Below, piece by piece: positions 1 to 6,912 of a stretch of DNA of 20,565 bases (the first letter of the stretch is position 1; every line of letters starts with the position of its first letter). Source of the DNA: an uncultured Prevotellaceae bacterium (GTDB taxonomy: Bacteria > Bacteroidota > Bacteroidia > Bacteroidales > Bacteroidaceae); the NCBI GenBank assembly GCA_937898415.1, contig CALDLA010000159.1, positions 1 to 20,565 on the forward strand, given 5' to 3'. Position numbers and translations under genes: made by a program. Below the pieces are notes generated by a model. That model saw only the letters and a program-made list of their open reading frames with translations. It did no database searches and was not told the origin of the DNA.

Positions 1-455
1 AGAGATAACGACAGACGATAAGTGCGGCCCTGGACAGCATTAATGCCCCAGTACCCCTTGTTTACCAGGCAGACAGGCGTCGTGGGCGAAGCCTTGATGT
101 CAAGTGCCAAAGCGTTGTGTTGCACACTGTTAAGCAGCGGCGTCTTTTTAGTAGGTTGTATGAGACTTGCCGTGAGTTGCGACGGAGCTGCTGCATAAGT
201 TAACCATCCCTGCATGTCAGCAGGCGCACCATAGCGAGGTCCGTCCTCAAACGATCGATTGCGTATCAACTCTGCATAGATACCGCCGTCAGCAGCATGG
301 TTAATGTCTTCATAGAAGATGCCATAGAGCATCGGACTCACTTTCGCCCCCCGCTGCTGGGTGTCGATATCAATCGTTACTTGAGCCTGATCTCCTACTG
401 CAAAGAGCGCCGCCCAAGAAACTGCTAATGCTGTGATAATTGTACTTTTCTTCAT
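1..455 (-). CDS. GH51 alpha-L-arabinofuranosidase, N-terminal part (gene runs off the window)
   Basis: Reading from the ATG at 455 down to the window edge gives 151 uninterrupted codons. The product begins with a signal peptide of about 25 residues (MKKS, hydrophobic core, GDQAQ) and then has a region typical of the start of family GH51 arabinofuranosidases: GIFYEDINHAADGGIYAELI, followed by RNRSFED, at residues 45-71. Residues 80-151 (GWLTYAA to NKGYWGINAVQGRTYRLSL) look like the beta-sandwich, carbohydrate-binding-like insertion found in many Bacteroidales GH51 enzymes. Family members remove terminal arabinose from arabinan or arabinoxylan, and the signal peptide places this one in the periplasm or at the surface. 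The catalytic glutamates lie in the missing part, so activity cannot be judged. A -7 promoter box and a small palindrome sit just upstream. Confidence 0.88.
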   Translation of the reverse strand, partial: MKKSTIITALAVSWAALFAVGDQAQVTIDIDTQQRGAKVSPMLYGIFYEDINHAADGGIYAELIRNRSFEDGPRYGAPADMQGWLTYAAAPSQLTASLIQPTKKTPLLNSVQHNALALDIKASPTTPVCLVNKGYWGINAVQGRTYRLSLS

Positions 456-476
456 AAACTTTCCTAATTGTCGCTG

Positions 477-504
477 CAAAAATAGCGATAATTCAGCAAT
501 TATC
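477..504 (-). promoter_or_regulatory. Promoter -7 box and adjacent palindrome for the GH51 gene
   Basis: On the minus strand TATTTTTG (484 to 477) matches the Bacteroidetes -7 consensus TAnnTTTG and lies 21 bases upstream of the ATG at 455. Directly upstream, 487-504 is a perfect inverted repeat (GATAATT, 4-base spacer, AATTATC). It falls in the promoter spacer, where a repressor or activator could bind. No good -33 TTTG is visible, which is compatible with an activator-dependent promoter. The operator role is inference. Confidence 0.5.
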
Positions 505-550
505 ACCATATTTGCCCCAAGTTTTTAAGGCTCAGTCCGAAAAAAGCATA

Positions 551-581
551 AAAAAACCACTGATCCATGATGAATCAGCGG
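551..581 (-). terminator. Rho-independent terminator after tRNA-Pro
   Basis: On the minus strand an 8-bp stem (581-574 with 564-557, one G-U pair) encloses a 9-base loop and is followed by six T residues (556 to 551). It starts 16 bases past the mature tRNA end. Confidence 0.8.
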
Positions 582-597
582 CTTGAATTTAAGGGAG

Positions 598-670
598 TCG
601 AGGTGACAGGACTCGAACCTGCGACAGCCTGGTCCCAAACCAGGAACGCTACCAACTGCGCTACACCTCG
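598..670 (-). tRNA. tRNA-Pro (anticodon TGG)
   Basis: The minus strand folds into a complete 73-base cloverleaf: acceptor CGAGGTG/CACCTCG, D arm GCGC/GCGT, anticodon stem CCTGG/CCAGG with loop TTTGGGA (anticodon TGG, reads CCA and probably other proline codons), T arm GCAGG-TTCGAGT-CCTGT, discriminator A. CCA is not encoded and must be added after transcription. A -7 box (TACCTTTG, 690 to 683) precedes it and a terminator follows. Confidence 0.97.
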
Positions 671-682
671 ATTTTGCGGCTG

Positions 683-690
683 CAAAGGTA
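683..690 (-). promoter_or_regulatory. Promoter -7 box for tRNA-Pro
   Basis: TACCTTTG on the minus strand matches TAnnTTTG and lies 12 bases upstream of the mature tRNA 5' end. The -33 position, 20 bases further up, reads TTCT, a weak match. Confidence 0.6.
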
Positions 691-710
691 ATAAAAAGAA
701 ATGAAGAGAG

Positions 711-773
711 AGAAGTGAAAAGTGAAAAGTTGCTGCGCCTTGGCATTATTTAACGTTTTCACTTTTCACTTCT
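711..773. repeat. 18-bp perfect inverted repeat built from GTGAAAA-type units, 3' of spt
   Basis: Positions 711-728 and 756-773 are exact reverse complements (18 bp) around a 27-base loop. Each arm is made of short AAGTGAAA steps. The structure lies 9 bases beyond the spt stop codon, so it could fold at the mRNA 3' end as a terminator or stability hairpin, but no classical T-tract follows directly. The same motif recurs as TTCACTY repeats near 13650. Confidence 0.7.
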
Positions 774-782
774 TCATTTTTT

Positions 783-1973
783 TCACTCCTTAATAATTCC
801 CTGCTCTACGAATATCTTCTTCAGGGCTACTACGGAGCGGTCAACCTGCTCAGTAGTGTGGGTAGCCATGAGGGCATAGCGGACGAGGGTGTCCTGAGGT
901 GCGCAGGCGGGAGGAATGACGGGGTTGATAAAGACGCCAGCCTTGAAGGCGAGGGCGGTGACCAGGAACGTCTTCTCCACATCGCGAACGTAGAGGGGGA
1001 TGATGGGGCTCTCGGTGTCGCCTATCTCGAAGCCTTCTTCACGGAAGCGCTTCAGGGCGTAGTTGGTGACCTTCCACAATGCCTCAATGCGCTCGGGCTC
1101 CTGCTGGATGATGTGCAGGGCGGTCATAGCGGCTGCGGTGGCAGCGGGCGTGTTGGAGGCTGAGAAGATGTAAGTACGGCAGGTATGGCGCAGCCAGTTG
1201 ATGGTGTCAGCATCGGCAGCGATGAATCCGCCGATGGAGGCGAGTGACTTCGAGAAGGTGCCCATAATGAGGTCTACCTCGTCGGTAAGTCCGAAGTGAT
1301 CGCAGACACCCCTACCCTGACGTCCGAAGACGCCGATACCGTGGGCCTCGTCAACCATGATAGAGCAGTTGTACTTGTGCTTCAGCTCGACTATCTCGGG
1401 GAGTTTGGCAAGGTCGCCTTCCATCGAGAAGACACCGTCGATGACGATGAGTTTGATGGCCTCCTGAGGCAGCTTCTGAAGCACACGCTCCAAATCGTCC
1501 ATATCGTTGTGCTTGTAGTGCAACTGCTTGGCAAAGGCCAGACGGCGTCCGTCGACGATGGATGCGTGGTCGCGGTCGTCGCAGATGACGTAGTCGTCTT
1601 TGCTGAGCAATGCGGGAATGACGCCCTGGTTGACGGAGAAGCCCGTCGAGAAGCAGAGGCAGTCGTCCTTGCCGATAAACTTGGAGATTTCCTTCTCTAA
1701 CTGCACGTGGAGGTCAAGCGTACCGTTGAGGAAACGGCTGCCGGCGCAACCTGAGCCATACTTGTCGAGTGCGGCCTTGGCGGCATCGATGATTCGCTGG
1801 TCGCCGGTGAGGCCTGTATAGGCGTTCGAGCCGAACATGAGTACTTTGTGGCCACCCATTTCCACCTCCGTGCCCTGCTTTCCTTCGATGGCGCGGAAAT
1901 AGGGGTATACGTCAGCCTCCATATATTTCTGCGGCTCACGGTATAGCTTGTATCTTTCTTGTAACTGTCCCAT
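783..1973 (-). CDS. spt: Serine palmitoyltransferase (PLP-dependent alpha-oxoamine synthase)
   Basis: The 396-residue product belongs to the alpha-oxoamine synthase family (fold-type I PLP enzymes, with AONS and KBL). The closest recalled match is Bacteroides serine palmitoyltransferase, which condenses L-serine with a fatty acyl thioester to give 3-ketodihydrosphingosine, the first step of sphingolipid synthesis. Visible motifs are GSNAYTGLTGD (48-58), GSGCAGSRFLNGT (73-85), the PLP-stacking His136 in DRDHASIVDG, Asp208 and His211 in VDEAHGIG, and the Schiff-base Lys242 in TFSKSLASIGG. There is no signal or membrane segment, as expected for the soluble bacterial enzyme. It is divergent from a lipid kinase gene across 154 bp. 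Related acyl-CoA:amino acid ligases such as KBL or AONS are the alternative, but the whole-length resemblance favours SPT. Confidence 0.88.
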   Translation of the reverse strand: MGQLQERYKLYREPQKYMEADVYPYFRAIEGKQGTEVEMGGHKVLMFGSNAYTGLTGDQRIIDAAKAALDKYGSGCAGSRFLNGTLDLHVQLEKEISKFIGKDDCLCFSTGFSVNQGVIPALLSKDDYVICDDRDHASIVDGRRLAFAKQLHYKHNDMDDLERVLQKLPQEAIKLIVIDGVFSMEGDLAKLPEIVELKHKYNCSIMVDEAHGIGVFGRQGRGVCDHFGLTDEVDLIMGTFSKSLASIGGFIAADADTINWLRHTCRTYIFSASNTPAATAAAMTALHIIQQEPERIEALWKVTNYALKRFREEGFEIGDTESPIIPLYVRDVEKTFLVTALAFKAGVFINPVIPPACAPQDTLVRYALMATHTTEQVDRSVVALKKIFVEQGIIKE

Positions 1974-2013
1974 TCCGATTTTGGTATAGTTCTAACTTTT
2001 TTCTTACAGGCTG

Positions 2014-2021
2014 CAAAGTTA
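2014..2021 (-). promoter_or_regulatory. Promoter -7 box for spt
   Basis: TAACTTTG followed by C (minus strand, 2021 to 2014) is a perfect Bacteroidetes -7 element about 40 bases upstream of the spt ATG. The -33 element is not clear. Confidence 0.6.
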
Positions 2022-2115
2022 CACATTTTTTATGAAATCGTGCATCTTTTAGGCAATAAATGTTCGATTTAGGGATTTTTATTGATAAAAATAGGAAAAT
2101 ATGCAACGAAATTTG

Positions 2116-2123
2116 TACTTTTG
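2116..2123 (+). promoter_or_regulatory. Promoter -7 box for the lipid kinase gene, suggesting a leaderless start
   Basis: TACTTTTG plus C matches TAnnTTTG and ends only 4 bases before the ATG at 2128. Transcription would start at or within a few bases of that ATG. A good -33 TTTG at the usual spacing is not visible. The position rules against the upstream ATG at 2101 as the start from this promoter. Confidence 0.5.
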
Positions 2124-2127
2124 CACT

Positions 2128-3168
2128 ATGAAACGGACAAAAACGAGTATTACGTTCATCGTCAACCCCATCTCGGGCACCAACTCGAAGGATGCTCTAC
2201 CCGACATCCTCGAACAGGTGCTGGACAAGAAACGCTTTGAGTGGCGCATCATCTATACCGAGTATGCCGGACACGCCGCCGTGCTGGCTCGCGAGTGTGT
2301 GGACGAGGGTGTCGACGTGGTAGCTGCCGTTGGTGGCGACGGCACGGTGAACGAGGTGGCGCGCTCGCTGGTACACTCGCAGACGGCGCTGGCCATCGTG
2401 CCCTGCGGCTCAGGCAACGGGCTAGCCCGTCATCTGTGTCTGCCCCTGGACATGAGGAAGGCCGTCGGCATTATCAACGAGTGCTGTATCGACCAGTTTG
2501 ACTACGGCATCATCAACGACCTGCCCTTCTTCTGCACCTGCGGCATGGGCTTCGATGCGTTTATCTCGCTGAAGTTTGCCGAGGCAGGCAAGCGTGGACC
2601 TATTACTTACGTGGAGAATGTACTGAAGGAAGGACTGAAATACAAACCTGAGACTTACGAGGTAGAAGACGACACCGGCACCCACCGCCACAAGGCGTTC
2701 CTCATAGCTTGTGCCAATGCTTCGCAATACGGCAACAACGCCTACATCGCGCCTGGAGCCACGATGAAGGACGGCCAGATGGACGTGATTATCATGGAAC
2801 CGTTCGACGCACTGGAGGCTCCGCAGATAGCCGCCGACCTGTTTATGAAGACGCTGGCCAACAACTCACGCATCAAAACGTTCCGCACGCAGCGGCTGCA
2901 CATACACCGCAAGTCACCAGGAGCCATCCACTACGACGGCGACCCCATCATGACCGGCACGGACATCGACGTCAGCATCGAACACTTAGGACTGCGCATC
3001 GTCACCAACCCTGAGGCTACTGAGGACGCCGCCCAGCCCAGTGCGTTGCTCAACGCGTTCAGCGACTTCTTTAATAATATAAATAATGTACGCGAGGACA
3101 TTGAGAAACGGGGGCATCGGCTACAGGTCATCAACAAACTGATGCTCAGGAAACTATCCAAGCTATGA
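2128..3168 (+). CDS. Diacylglycerol kinase-family lipid kinase (YegS/DgkB-like), possibly sphingoid-base or ceramide kinase
   Basis: From the ATG at 2128 the product has 346 residues. It shows the DAGK catalytic-domain motifs in order: FIVNPISGT (10-18), the nucleotide-binding loop GGDGTVNE (69-76) and PCGSGNGLAR (92-101). A beta-rich C-terminal domain follows, ending near IVTNPEA, and then an extra tail of about 50 residues. Such kinases transfer phosphate from ATP to diacylglycerol, sphingosine or related lipids at the inner membrane face; the family does not fix the substrate. Its position divergent from serine palmitoyltransferase makes a sphingoid base or ceramide a reasonable guess. An in-frame ATG at 2101 would add nine residues, but the -7 promoter box lies between the two ATGs, so 2128 is preferred. 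The stop overlaps the next gene by four bases (ATGA), implying translational coupling. Confidence 0.87.
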   Translation: MKRTKTSITFIVNPISGTNSKDALPDILEQVLDKKRFEWRIIYTEYAGHAAVLARECVDEGVDVVAAVGGDGTVNEVARSLVHSQTALAIVPCGSGNGLARHLCLPLDMRKAVGIINECCIDQFDYGIINDLPFFCTCGMGFDAFISLKFAEAGKRGPITYVENVLKEGLKYKPETYEVEDDTGTHRHKAFLIACANASQYGNNAYIAPGATMKDGQMDVIIMEPFDALEAPQIAADLFMKTLANNSRIKTFRTQRLHIHRKSPGAIHYDGDPIMTGTDIDVSIEHLGLRIVTNPEATEDAAQPSALLNAFSDFFNNINNVREDIEKRGHRLQVINKLMLRKLSKL

Positions 3169-3353
3169 TACAGTTGACAGCCGTCGTCATCGCCGTTGCC
3201 GCAGCCGTGGGGTACGCAGGATGGCGAATCTGCAAAGTGGTCAGACAGCAGCACGATCCATGCTGCGGCTGCAGGGGCTGTGAGCTGGACTGCAAAATGA
3301 AAAATTGCCTGAATGATAAAAAAACATGCGAAAAATTTGGCCAATCCAAATAA
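3165..3353 (+). CDS. Small Cys-rich single-pass membrane protein (FeoB-associated Cys-rich type)
   Basis: The product is 62 residues: an N-terminal membrane segment (about residues 3-21, TAVVIAVAAAVGYAGW), a short basic stretch, and then a cysteine cluster, CCGCRGCELDCKMKNC (33-48), plus Cys55. This layout resembles FeoB-associated Cys-rich membrane proteins (PF12669), which are small and usually lie beside ferrous-iron transporters. No feo gene is present here. The start overlaps the kinase stop (ATGA), so the two are probably co-translated. The overlap, the clear membrane segment and the clustered cysteines argue for a real gene despite its size. Metal or redox function is inference from the cysteines. 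Confidence 0.78.
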   Translation: MIQLTAVVIAVAAAVGYAGWRICKVVRQQHDPCCGCRGCELDCKMKNCLNDKKTCEKFGQSK

Positions 3354-3367
3354 AAGCATTACCTTTG
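3336..3367 (+). promoter_or_regulatory. Promoter for tRNA-Cys
   Basis: TTTG (3336-3339) and TACCTTTG (3360-3367) are separated by 20 bases, the ideal Bacteroidetes spacing. The -7 box ends 18 bases before the mature tRNA. The -33 box lies inside the last codons of the Cys-rich protein gene. Confidence 0.75.
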
Positions 3368-3385
3368 CATCCGCAAAACAGACAA

Positions 3386-3457
3386 GGTGCCTTGGATGAG
3401 TGGCTTAGTCAACGGTCTGCAAAACCGTCTACAGCAGTTCGAATCTGCTAGGCACCT
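3386..3457 (+). tRNA. tRNA-Cys (anticodon GCA)
   Basis: A complete 72-base cloverleaf: acceptor GGTGCCT/AGGCACC, anticodon stem ACGGT/ACCGT with loop CTGCAAA (anticodon GCA), T arm AGCAG-TTCGAAT-CTGCT, and discriminator T, the usual identity base for cysteine tRNA. CCA is not encoded. Confidence 0.96.
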
Positions 3458-3462
3458 CTCAG

Positions 3463-3497
3463 AAACCGGAAGTTCCAACCACGGAATTTCCGGTTTT
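3463..3497 (+). terminator. Hairpin terminator after tRNA-Cys
   Basis: AAACCGGAA (3463-3471) pairs with TTCCGGTTT (3488-3496). The stem continues inward through a G-U pair and TTCC/GGAA, giving about 14 bp with a 6-base loop. The downstream T-run is short and mostly inside the stem. Confidence 0.65.
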
Positions 3498-3555
3498 CTG
3501 CGTTATTACATGACTCATCTTACTTGTTTGCGGGCACATAAATCGCCCAAAAAAG

Positions 3556-3659
3556 TATCACTTATCAATTGATTTATATCAAAAAGATGACAAAAAGATA
3601 GTTTTTCGATAAAAAAAGTGATAAAATGTTTGCCAATTCAGATTTTTGATGTAATTTTG
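3556..3659 (+). promoter_or_regulatory. gdhA promoter and upstream symmetric sites
   Basis: TTTG (3629-3632) and TAATTTTG (3652-3659) with a 19-base spacer form a near-perfect Bacteroidetes promoter, placing the transcript start near 3665 and giving a 5' leader of about 50 bases that is A-rich and lacks a Shine-Dalgarno. Upstream, TATCACTT (3556-3563) is the exact inverse of AAGTGATA (3616-3623), and ATCAATTGAT (3564-3573) is a 10-bp palindrome. These could be regulator sites; that is inference. The AT-rich stretch 3498-3713 holds no gene. Confidence 0.75.
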
Positions 3660-3713
3660 CAACCAAAATTTAAAACAAGTATAATTTAACAATTAAAAAA
3701 CAAACTAAAAATT

Positions 3714-5051
3714 ATGAATGCAGCACAAGTTGTAGAGCAGTTGAAGCAGCGCTTCCCCAACGAGCCGGAGTACATCCAGGCCGTCAGTCAGGTTCTTCCC
3801 ACCATCGAAGAAGAGTACAACAAGCACCCCGAGTTCGAGAAGGCTAACCTTATCGAGCGCCTGTGCATCCCCGATCGCGTATGCGAGTTCCGTATTACAT
3901 GGGTGGACGACAAGGGCAACGTACAGACCAACATGGGTTACCGCATCCAGCACAACAACGCCATTGGCCCGTACAAAGGCGGTCTCCGTTATCACAAGTC
4001 TGTGAACCTCGGTATCCTGAAGTTCCTTGCCTTCGAGCAGACCTTCAAGAACTCTCTGACAACCCTGCCGATGGGTGGTGCCAAGGGTGGCTCTGACTTC
4101 TCTCCCCGTGGTAAGAGCGAGGCTGAGGTGATGCGTTTCTGCCAGGCCTTCATGAACGAGCTCTATCGTGTCATCGGTCCTGATGAGGACGTTCCCGCTG
4201 GTGACATCGGCGTTGGTGGCCGTGAGGTTGGTTTCCTCTTCGGACAGTACAAGAAGCTGACCCATCAGTTCCAGGGTGTGCTCACAGGTAAGGGTATCCC
4301 CTTCGGTGGTTCACTTATCCGTCCTGAGGCTACTGGTTACGGCACGGTTTACTTCCTCTGCTCTATGCTGGCTACCCGCAACATCGACATCAAGGGCAAG
4401 AAGGTGCTGATTTCTGGTGCTGGTAACGTGGCTCAGTATGCTGCTGAGAAGTGCCTGCAGCTGGGTGCTATTCCTATGACAATGTCTGACTCTGACGGTT
4501 ACATCTATGATCCCGATGGTATCGACCGCGCTAAGCTCGACTACATCATGGAGCTGAAGAACGTGGAGCGTGGACGTATCAAGGAGTACGTCGAGGAGTA
4601 TCCCACAGCCAAGTACTACGAGGGCAAGCGCCCCTGGTACGAGAAGGCCGACATTGCCCTCCCCTGCGCTACACAGAACGAGATCAACGGTGACGAGGCT
4701 CAGGCTCTGGTCAACAACGGCGTGATTGCTGTTGCTGAGGGTGCCAACATGCCTTCACTGCCCGAGGCTATCAAGATCTTCCAGGATGCCAAGATTCTCT
4801 ACTCTCCTGGTAAGGCTTCCAACGCTGGTGGTGTGTCAGTATCTGGTCTTGAGATGTCACAGAACTCTGAGCGTCTGAGCTGGACTGCCAAGGAGGTCGA
4901 CGACTATCTGAAGCGCATTATGGCCGACATTCACGAGAACTGCGTGAAGTACGGTACTGAGAAGGACGGCTACATCAACTACGTGAAGGGTGCCAACGTG
5001 GCCGGCTTCATGAAGGTTGCCAAGGCCATGATGGCTCAGGGCATTGTGTAA
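3714..5051 (+). CDS. gdhA: Glutamate dehydrogenase (hexameric, probably NADP-dependent)
   Basis: The 445-residue product is a full-length small-type glutamate dehydrogenase. The enzyme interconverts 2-oxoglutarate plus ammonium and L-glutamate in the cytoplasm, a main ammonium-assimilation route in Bacteroidales. Substrate-site lysines are Lys88 (PYKGGLRYH), Lys112 (FKNSL) and Lys124 (PMGGAKGGSDF), and the catalytic Asp164 lies in PAGDIGVGGREVG. All are one residue off the well-studied Clostridium symbiosum numbering (89, 113, 125, 165). The Rossmann loop is GAGNVA (235-240). Cofactor preference cannot be settled by eye; the family assignment favours NADP. It is transcribed alone, with a strong promoter and its own terminator. 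Codon choice is strongly restricted (for example AAG, AAC and GGT dominate), as expected for an abundant protein. Confidence 0.96.
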   Translation: MNAAQVVEQLKQRFPNEPEYIQAVSQVLPTIEEEYNKHPEFEKANLIERLCIPDRVCEFRITWVDDKGNVQTNMGYRIQHNNAIGPYKGGLRYHKSVNLGILKFLAFEQTFKNSLTTLPMGGAKGGSDFSPRGKSEAEVMRFCQAFMNELYRVIGPDEDVPAGDIGVGGREVGFLFGQYKKLTHQFQGVLTGKGIPFGGSLIRPEATGYGTVYFLCSMLATRNIDIKGKKVLISGAGNVAQYAAEKCLQLGAIPMTMSDSDGYIYDPDGIDRAKLDYIMELKNVERGRIKEYVEEYPTAKYYEGKRPWYEKADIALPCATQNEINGDEAQALVNNGVIAVAEGANMPSLPEAIKIFQDAKILYSPGKASNAGGVSVSGLEMSQNSERLSWTAKEVDDYLKRIMADIHENCVKYGTEKDGYINYVKGANVAGFMKVAKAMMAQGIV

Positions 5052-5128
5052 GCTCGGCGAAGCCAAGGTTAGCACGATGAATGATAAACATCGTGTAAGT
5101 AATAATGCAAACACAAAAACTCAATAAT

Positions 5129-5172
5129 CCGGGAGGCACATCCGTAGCGATGATGCCTCCCGGTTCTTTTTT
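5129..5172 (+). terminator. Strong Rho-independent terminator after gdhA
   Basis: A perfect 10-bp stem CCGGGAGGCA (5129-5138) / TGCCTCCCGG (5154-5163) can be extended inside by CATC/GATG with one bulged A. It is followed by TTCTTTTTT. It lies 78 bases past the stop codon. Confidence 0.93.
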
Positions 5173-5200
5173 ACGTCCGACAAATAAAAAAGGTTAATCG

Positions 5201-5232
5201 TTTGCCCGTCTCAGCATTTCTAAGTAACTTTG
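5201..5232 (+). promoter_or_regulatory. recN promoter
   Basis: TTTG (5201-5204) and TAACTTTG (5225-5232) are 20 bases apart, an ideal Bacteroidetes promoter. The transcript would start near 5237, leaving a leader of under 20 bases before the ATG at 5254. No LexA-type box was recognised. Confidence 0.8.
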
Positions 5233-5253
5233 CAGGCAAAAATCAAGAAAGAG

Positions 5254-6912
5254 ATGCTGAAACAACTCTATATCAAGAACTTCACGCTGATAGACACGCT
5301 CGACATTGAACTGCACCCAGGCTTTTCGGTCATTACGGGTGAGACGGGTGCCGGTAAGAGTATCATCCTCGGCGCCATCGGATTACTGTTAGGACAGCGA
5401 GCCGACTCGAAAAGCATCAAGCAGGGAGCCGACAAGTGCGTCATTGAGGCACACTTCGACTTGTCGAGATACGGCATGGAGGCGTTCTTCGAGGAAAACG
5501 ACATCGAGTATGACGACTCGGACACCATCATCCGCCGTGAACTGCTGTCGTCGGGCAAGAGCCGTGCCTTCATCAACGACACACCCGTAGCCCTCACCAT
5601 GCTCAAGGAACTGGGTGAACGCTTAGTCGACGTACACTCTCAGCACCAGAACCTGCTGCTCAACAAGCAGGACTTCCAGTTGTCAGTAGTCGACATCATT
5701 GTGGGCGACAGCCGTCAACTGCAGGACTATCAGCAGGCATTTAAAGCATATAGCGACGCTAAGCGGCAGTTGGAGCAGCTGAAGGAGGACATCGAGCGTA
5801 ACAGCCAGAACACGGACTTCCTGCAGTTCCAGTACAACGAGCTGACGAGTGCCAACTTGAAGGACGGCGAGCAGGAAGAGTTAGAGCAACGGAGCGAGAC
5901 CATGAGCCATACGGAGGACATCAAGAGTGCGCTCTATGAGGCTGACAATGCCTTGTCGGGCGATGAGACGGGCATCGTTGCCTCGCTGCGGACTGCCGTC
6001 CATGCGCTGAAGGGCATCAGCCGCGTATTCCCCACTGCCAACGAACTGGCTGAACGTGCCGACTCGGCCTATATCGAGCTGAAAGACATTGCCCAGGAGG
6101 TGAGCAGCAGCTTGGAGAACGTTGACTTCGACCCTGCCGAACTGGACAACGTCAACAGCCGCCTTGACCGCATCTATGACCTGCAGAAGAAGTATCACAC
6201 GGACCATATAGCAGGACTGCTGGCCATCCAAGAAGACCTGAAGCAGAAGCTCTCGAACATTGAGAACAGCGACGAGGCCCTACAGGAGATGACGGACAAG
6301 TGCGAACAGCTGAAAGCCGACTGCCAACGGCAGGCCGATCTACTGACGCAGGCCCGCACCAAGGCTGCCCGTCATATCGAGAAAGATATGCAGCAACGGC
6401 TGGTGCCCTTAGGCATGCCCAACGTGCGTTTTGCCATCGAACTGGAGCAGACCGAGCTCAACCACAGCGGACAGGACAAGGTGCAGTTTCTGTTCTCGGC
6501 CAACACCTCTACCCCACTCCAGCCTGTCTCTCAGGTGGCATCAGGTGGTGAGATTGCCCGTGTCATGCTGTCACTCAAAGCGATGATTAGCGGAGCCGTG
6601 AAACTGCCTACCATCATCTTCGACGAGATAGACACGGGTGTCAGCGGACGGGTAGCCGAGCAGATGGCCAAGATGATGCAGGAGATGGGGCTGGCCGACC
6701 GTCAGGTCATCAGCATCACCCACCTGCCGCAGATAGCCGCCCTGGGCACATCACACTATAAAGTGACCAAGACAGAGACCTCAAGCGGCACGTCAAGCAC
6801 CATGATAGAACTCACTCAGCAGGAGCGAATTACGGAGATAGCACAGATGCTCAGCGGCAGCAACGTCACCACAGCCGCCATAGAAAATGCAAAACAACTT
6901 TTGAACGTATGA
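5254..6912 (+). CDS. recN: DNA repair protein RecN (SMC-like ATPase)
   Basis: From the ATG at 5254 the product has 552 residues, normal for RecN. It has an SMC-like head split around a coiled coil: Walker A GETGAGKS (29-36), long helical, Gln/Glu/Lys-rich stretches in the middle, then the ABC signature ASGGEIARVML, Walker B TIIFDEIDTGVSG and the switch histidine in ISITHLPQIAA. RecN binds DNA ends and supports recombinational repair of double-strand breaks. A longer reading from a TTG at 5230 is open, but that TTG lies inside the -7 promoter box and cannot be transcribed from it, so 5254 is chosen. The stop overlaps the next ATG (ATGA at 6909-6912), making a two-gene operon. Confidence 0.96.
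   Translation: MLKQLYIKNFTLIDTLDIELHPGFSVITGETGAGKSIILGAIGLLLGQRADSKSIKQGADKCVIEAHFDLSRYGMEAFFEENDIEYDDSDTIIRRELLSSGKSRAFINDTPVALTMLKELGERLVDVHSQHQNLLLNKQDFQLSVVDIIVGDSRQLQDYQQAFKAYSDAKRQLEQLKEDIERNSQNTDFLQFQYNELTSANLKDGEQEELEQRSETMSHTEDIKSALYEADNALSGDETGIVASLRTAVHALKGISRVFPTANELAERADSAYIELKDIAQEVSSSLENVDFDPAELDNVNSRLDRIYDLQKKYHTDHIAGLLAIQEDLKQKLSNIENSDEALQEMTDKCEQLKADCQRQADLLTQARTKAARHIEKDMQQRLVPLGMPNVRFAIELEQTELNHSGQDKVQFLFSANTSTPLQPVSQVASGGEIARVMLSLKAMISGAVKLPTIIFDEIDTGVSGRVAEQMAKMMQEMGLADRQVISITHLPQIAALGTSHYKVTKTETSSGTSSTMIELTQQERITEIAQMLSGSNVTTAAIENAKQLLNV

Noticed and set aside
525..746. 73-codon minus-strand open frame over tRNA-Pro
   Set aside because: It contains the tRNA and its terminator and has no protein-like features.
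3387..3572. 61-codon open frame over tRNA-Cys
   Set aside because: It reads through the tRNA and its terminator hairpin; no independent coding evidence.
3498..3713. Possible riboswitch in the gdhA upstream region
   Set aside because: The promoter places the transcript start near 3665, leaving only about 50 A-rich bases of leader, too short and unstructured for a known riboswitch.
3705..4265. 186-codon minus-strand open frame opposite gdhA
   Set aside because: Antisense to a highly conserved enzyme with strong codon bias, which tends to leave the opposite frame open.
5230..5253. TTG start adding eight residues to RecN
   Set aside because: The TTG is inside the -7 promoter element and upstream of the expected transcript start; the RecN family begins at the ATG at 5254.
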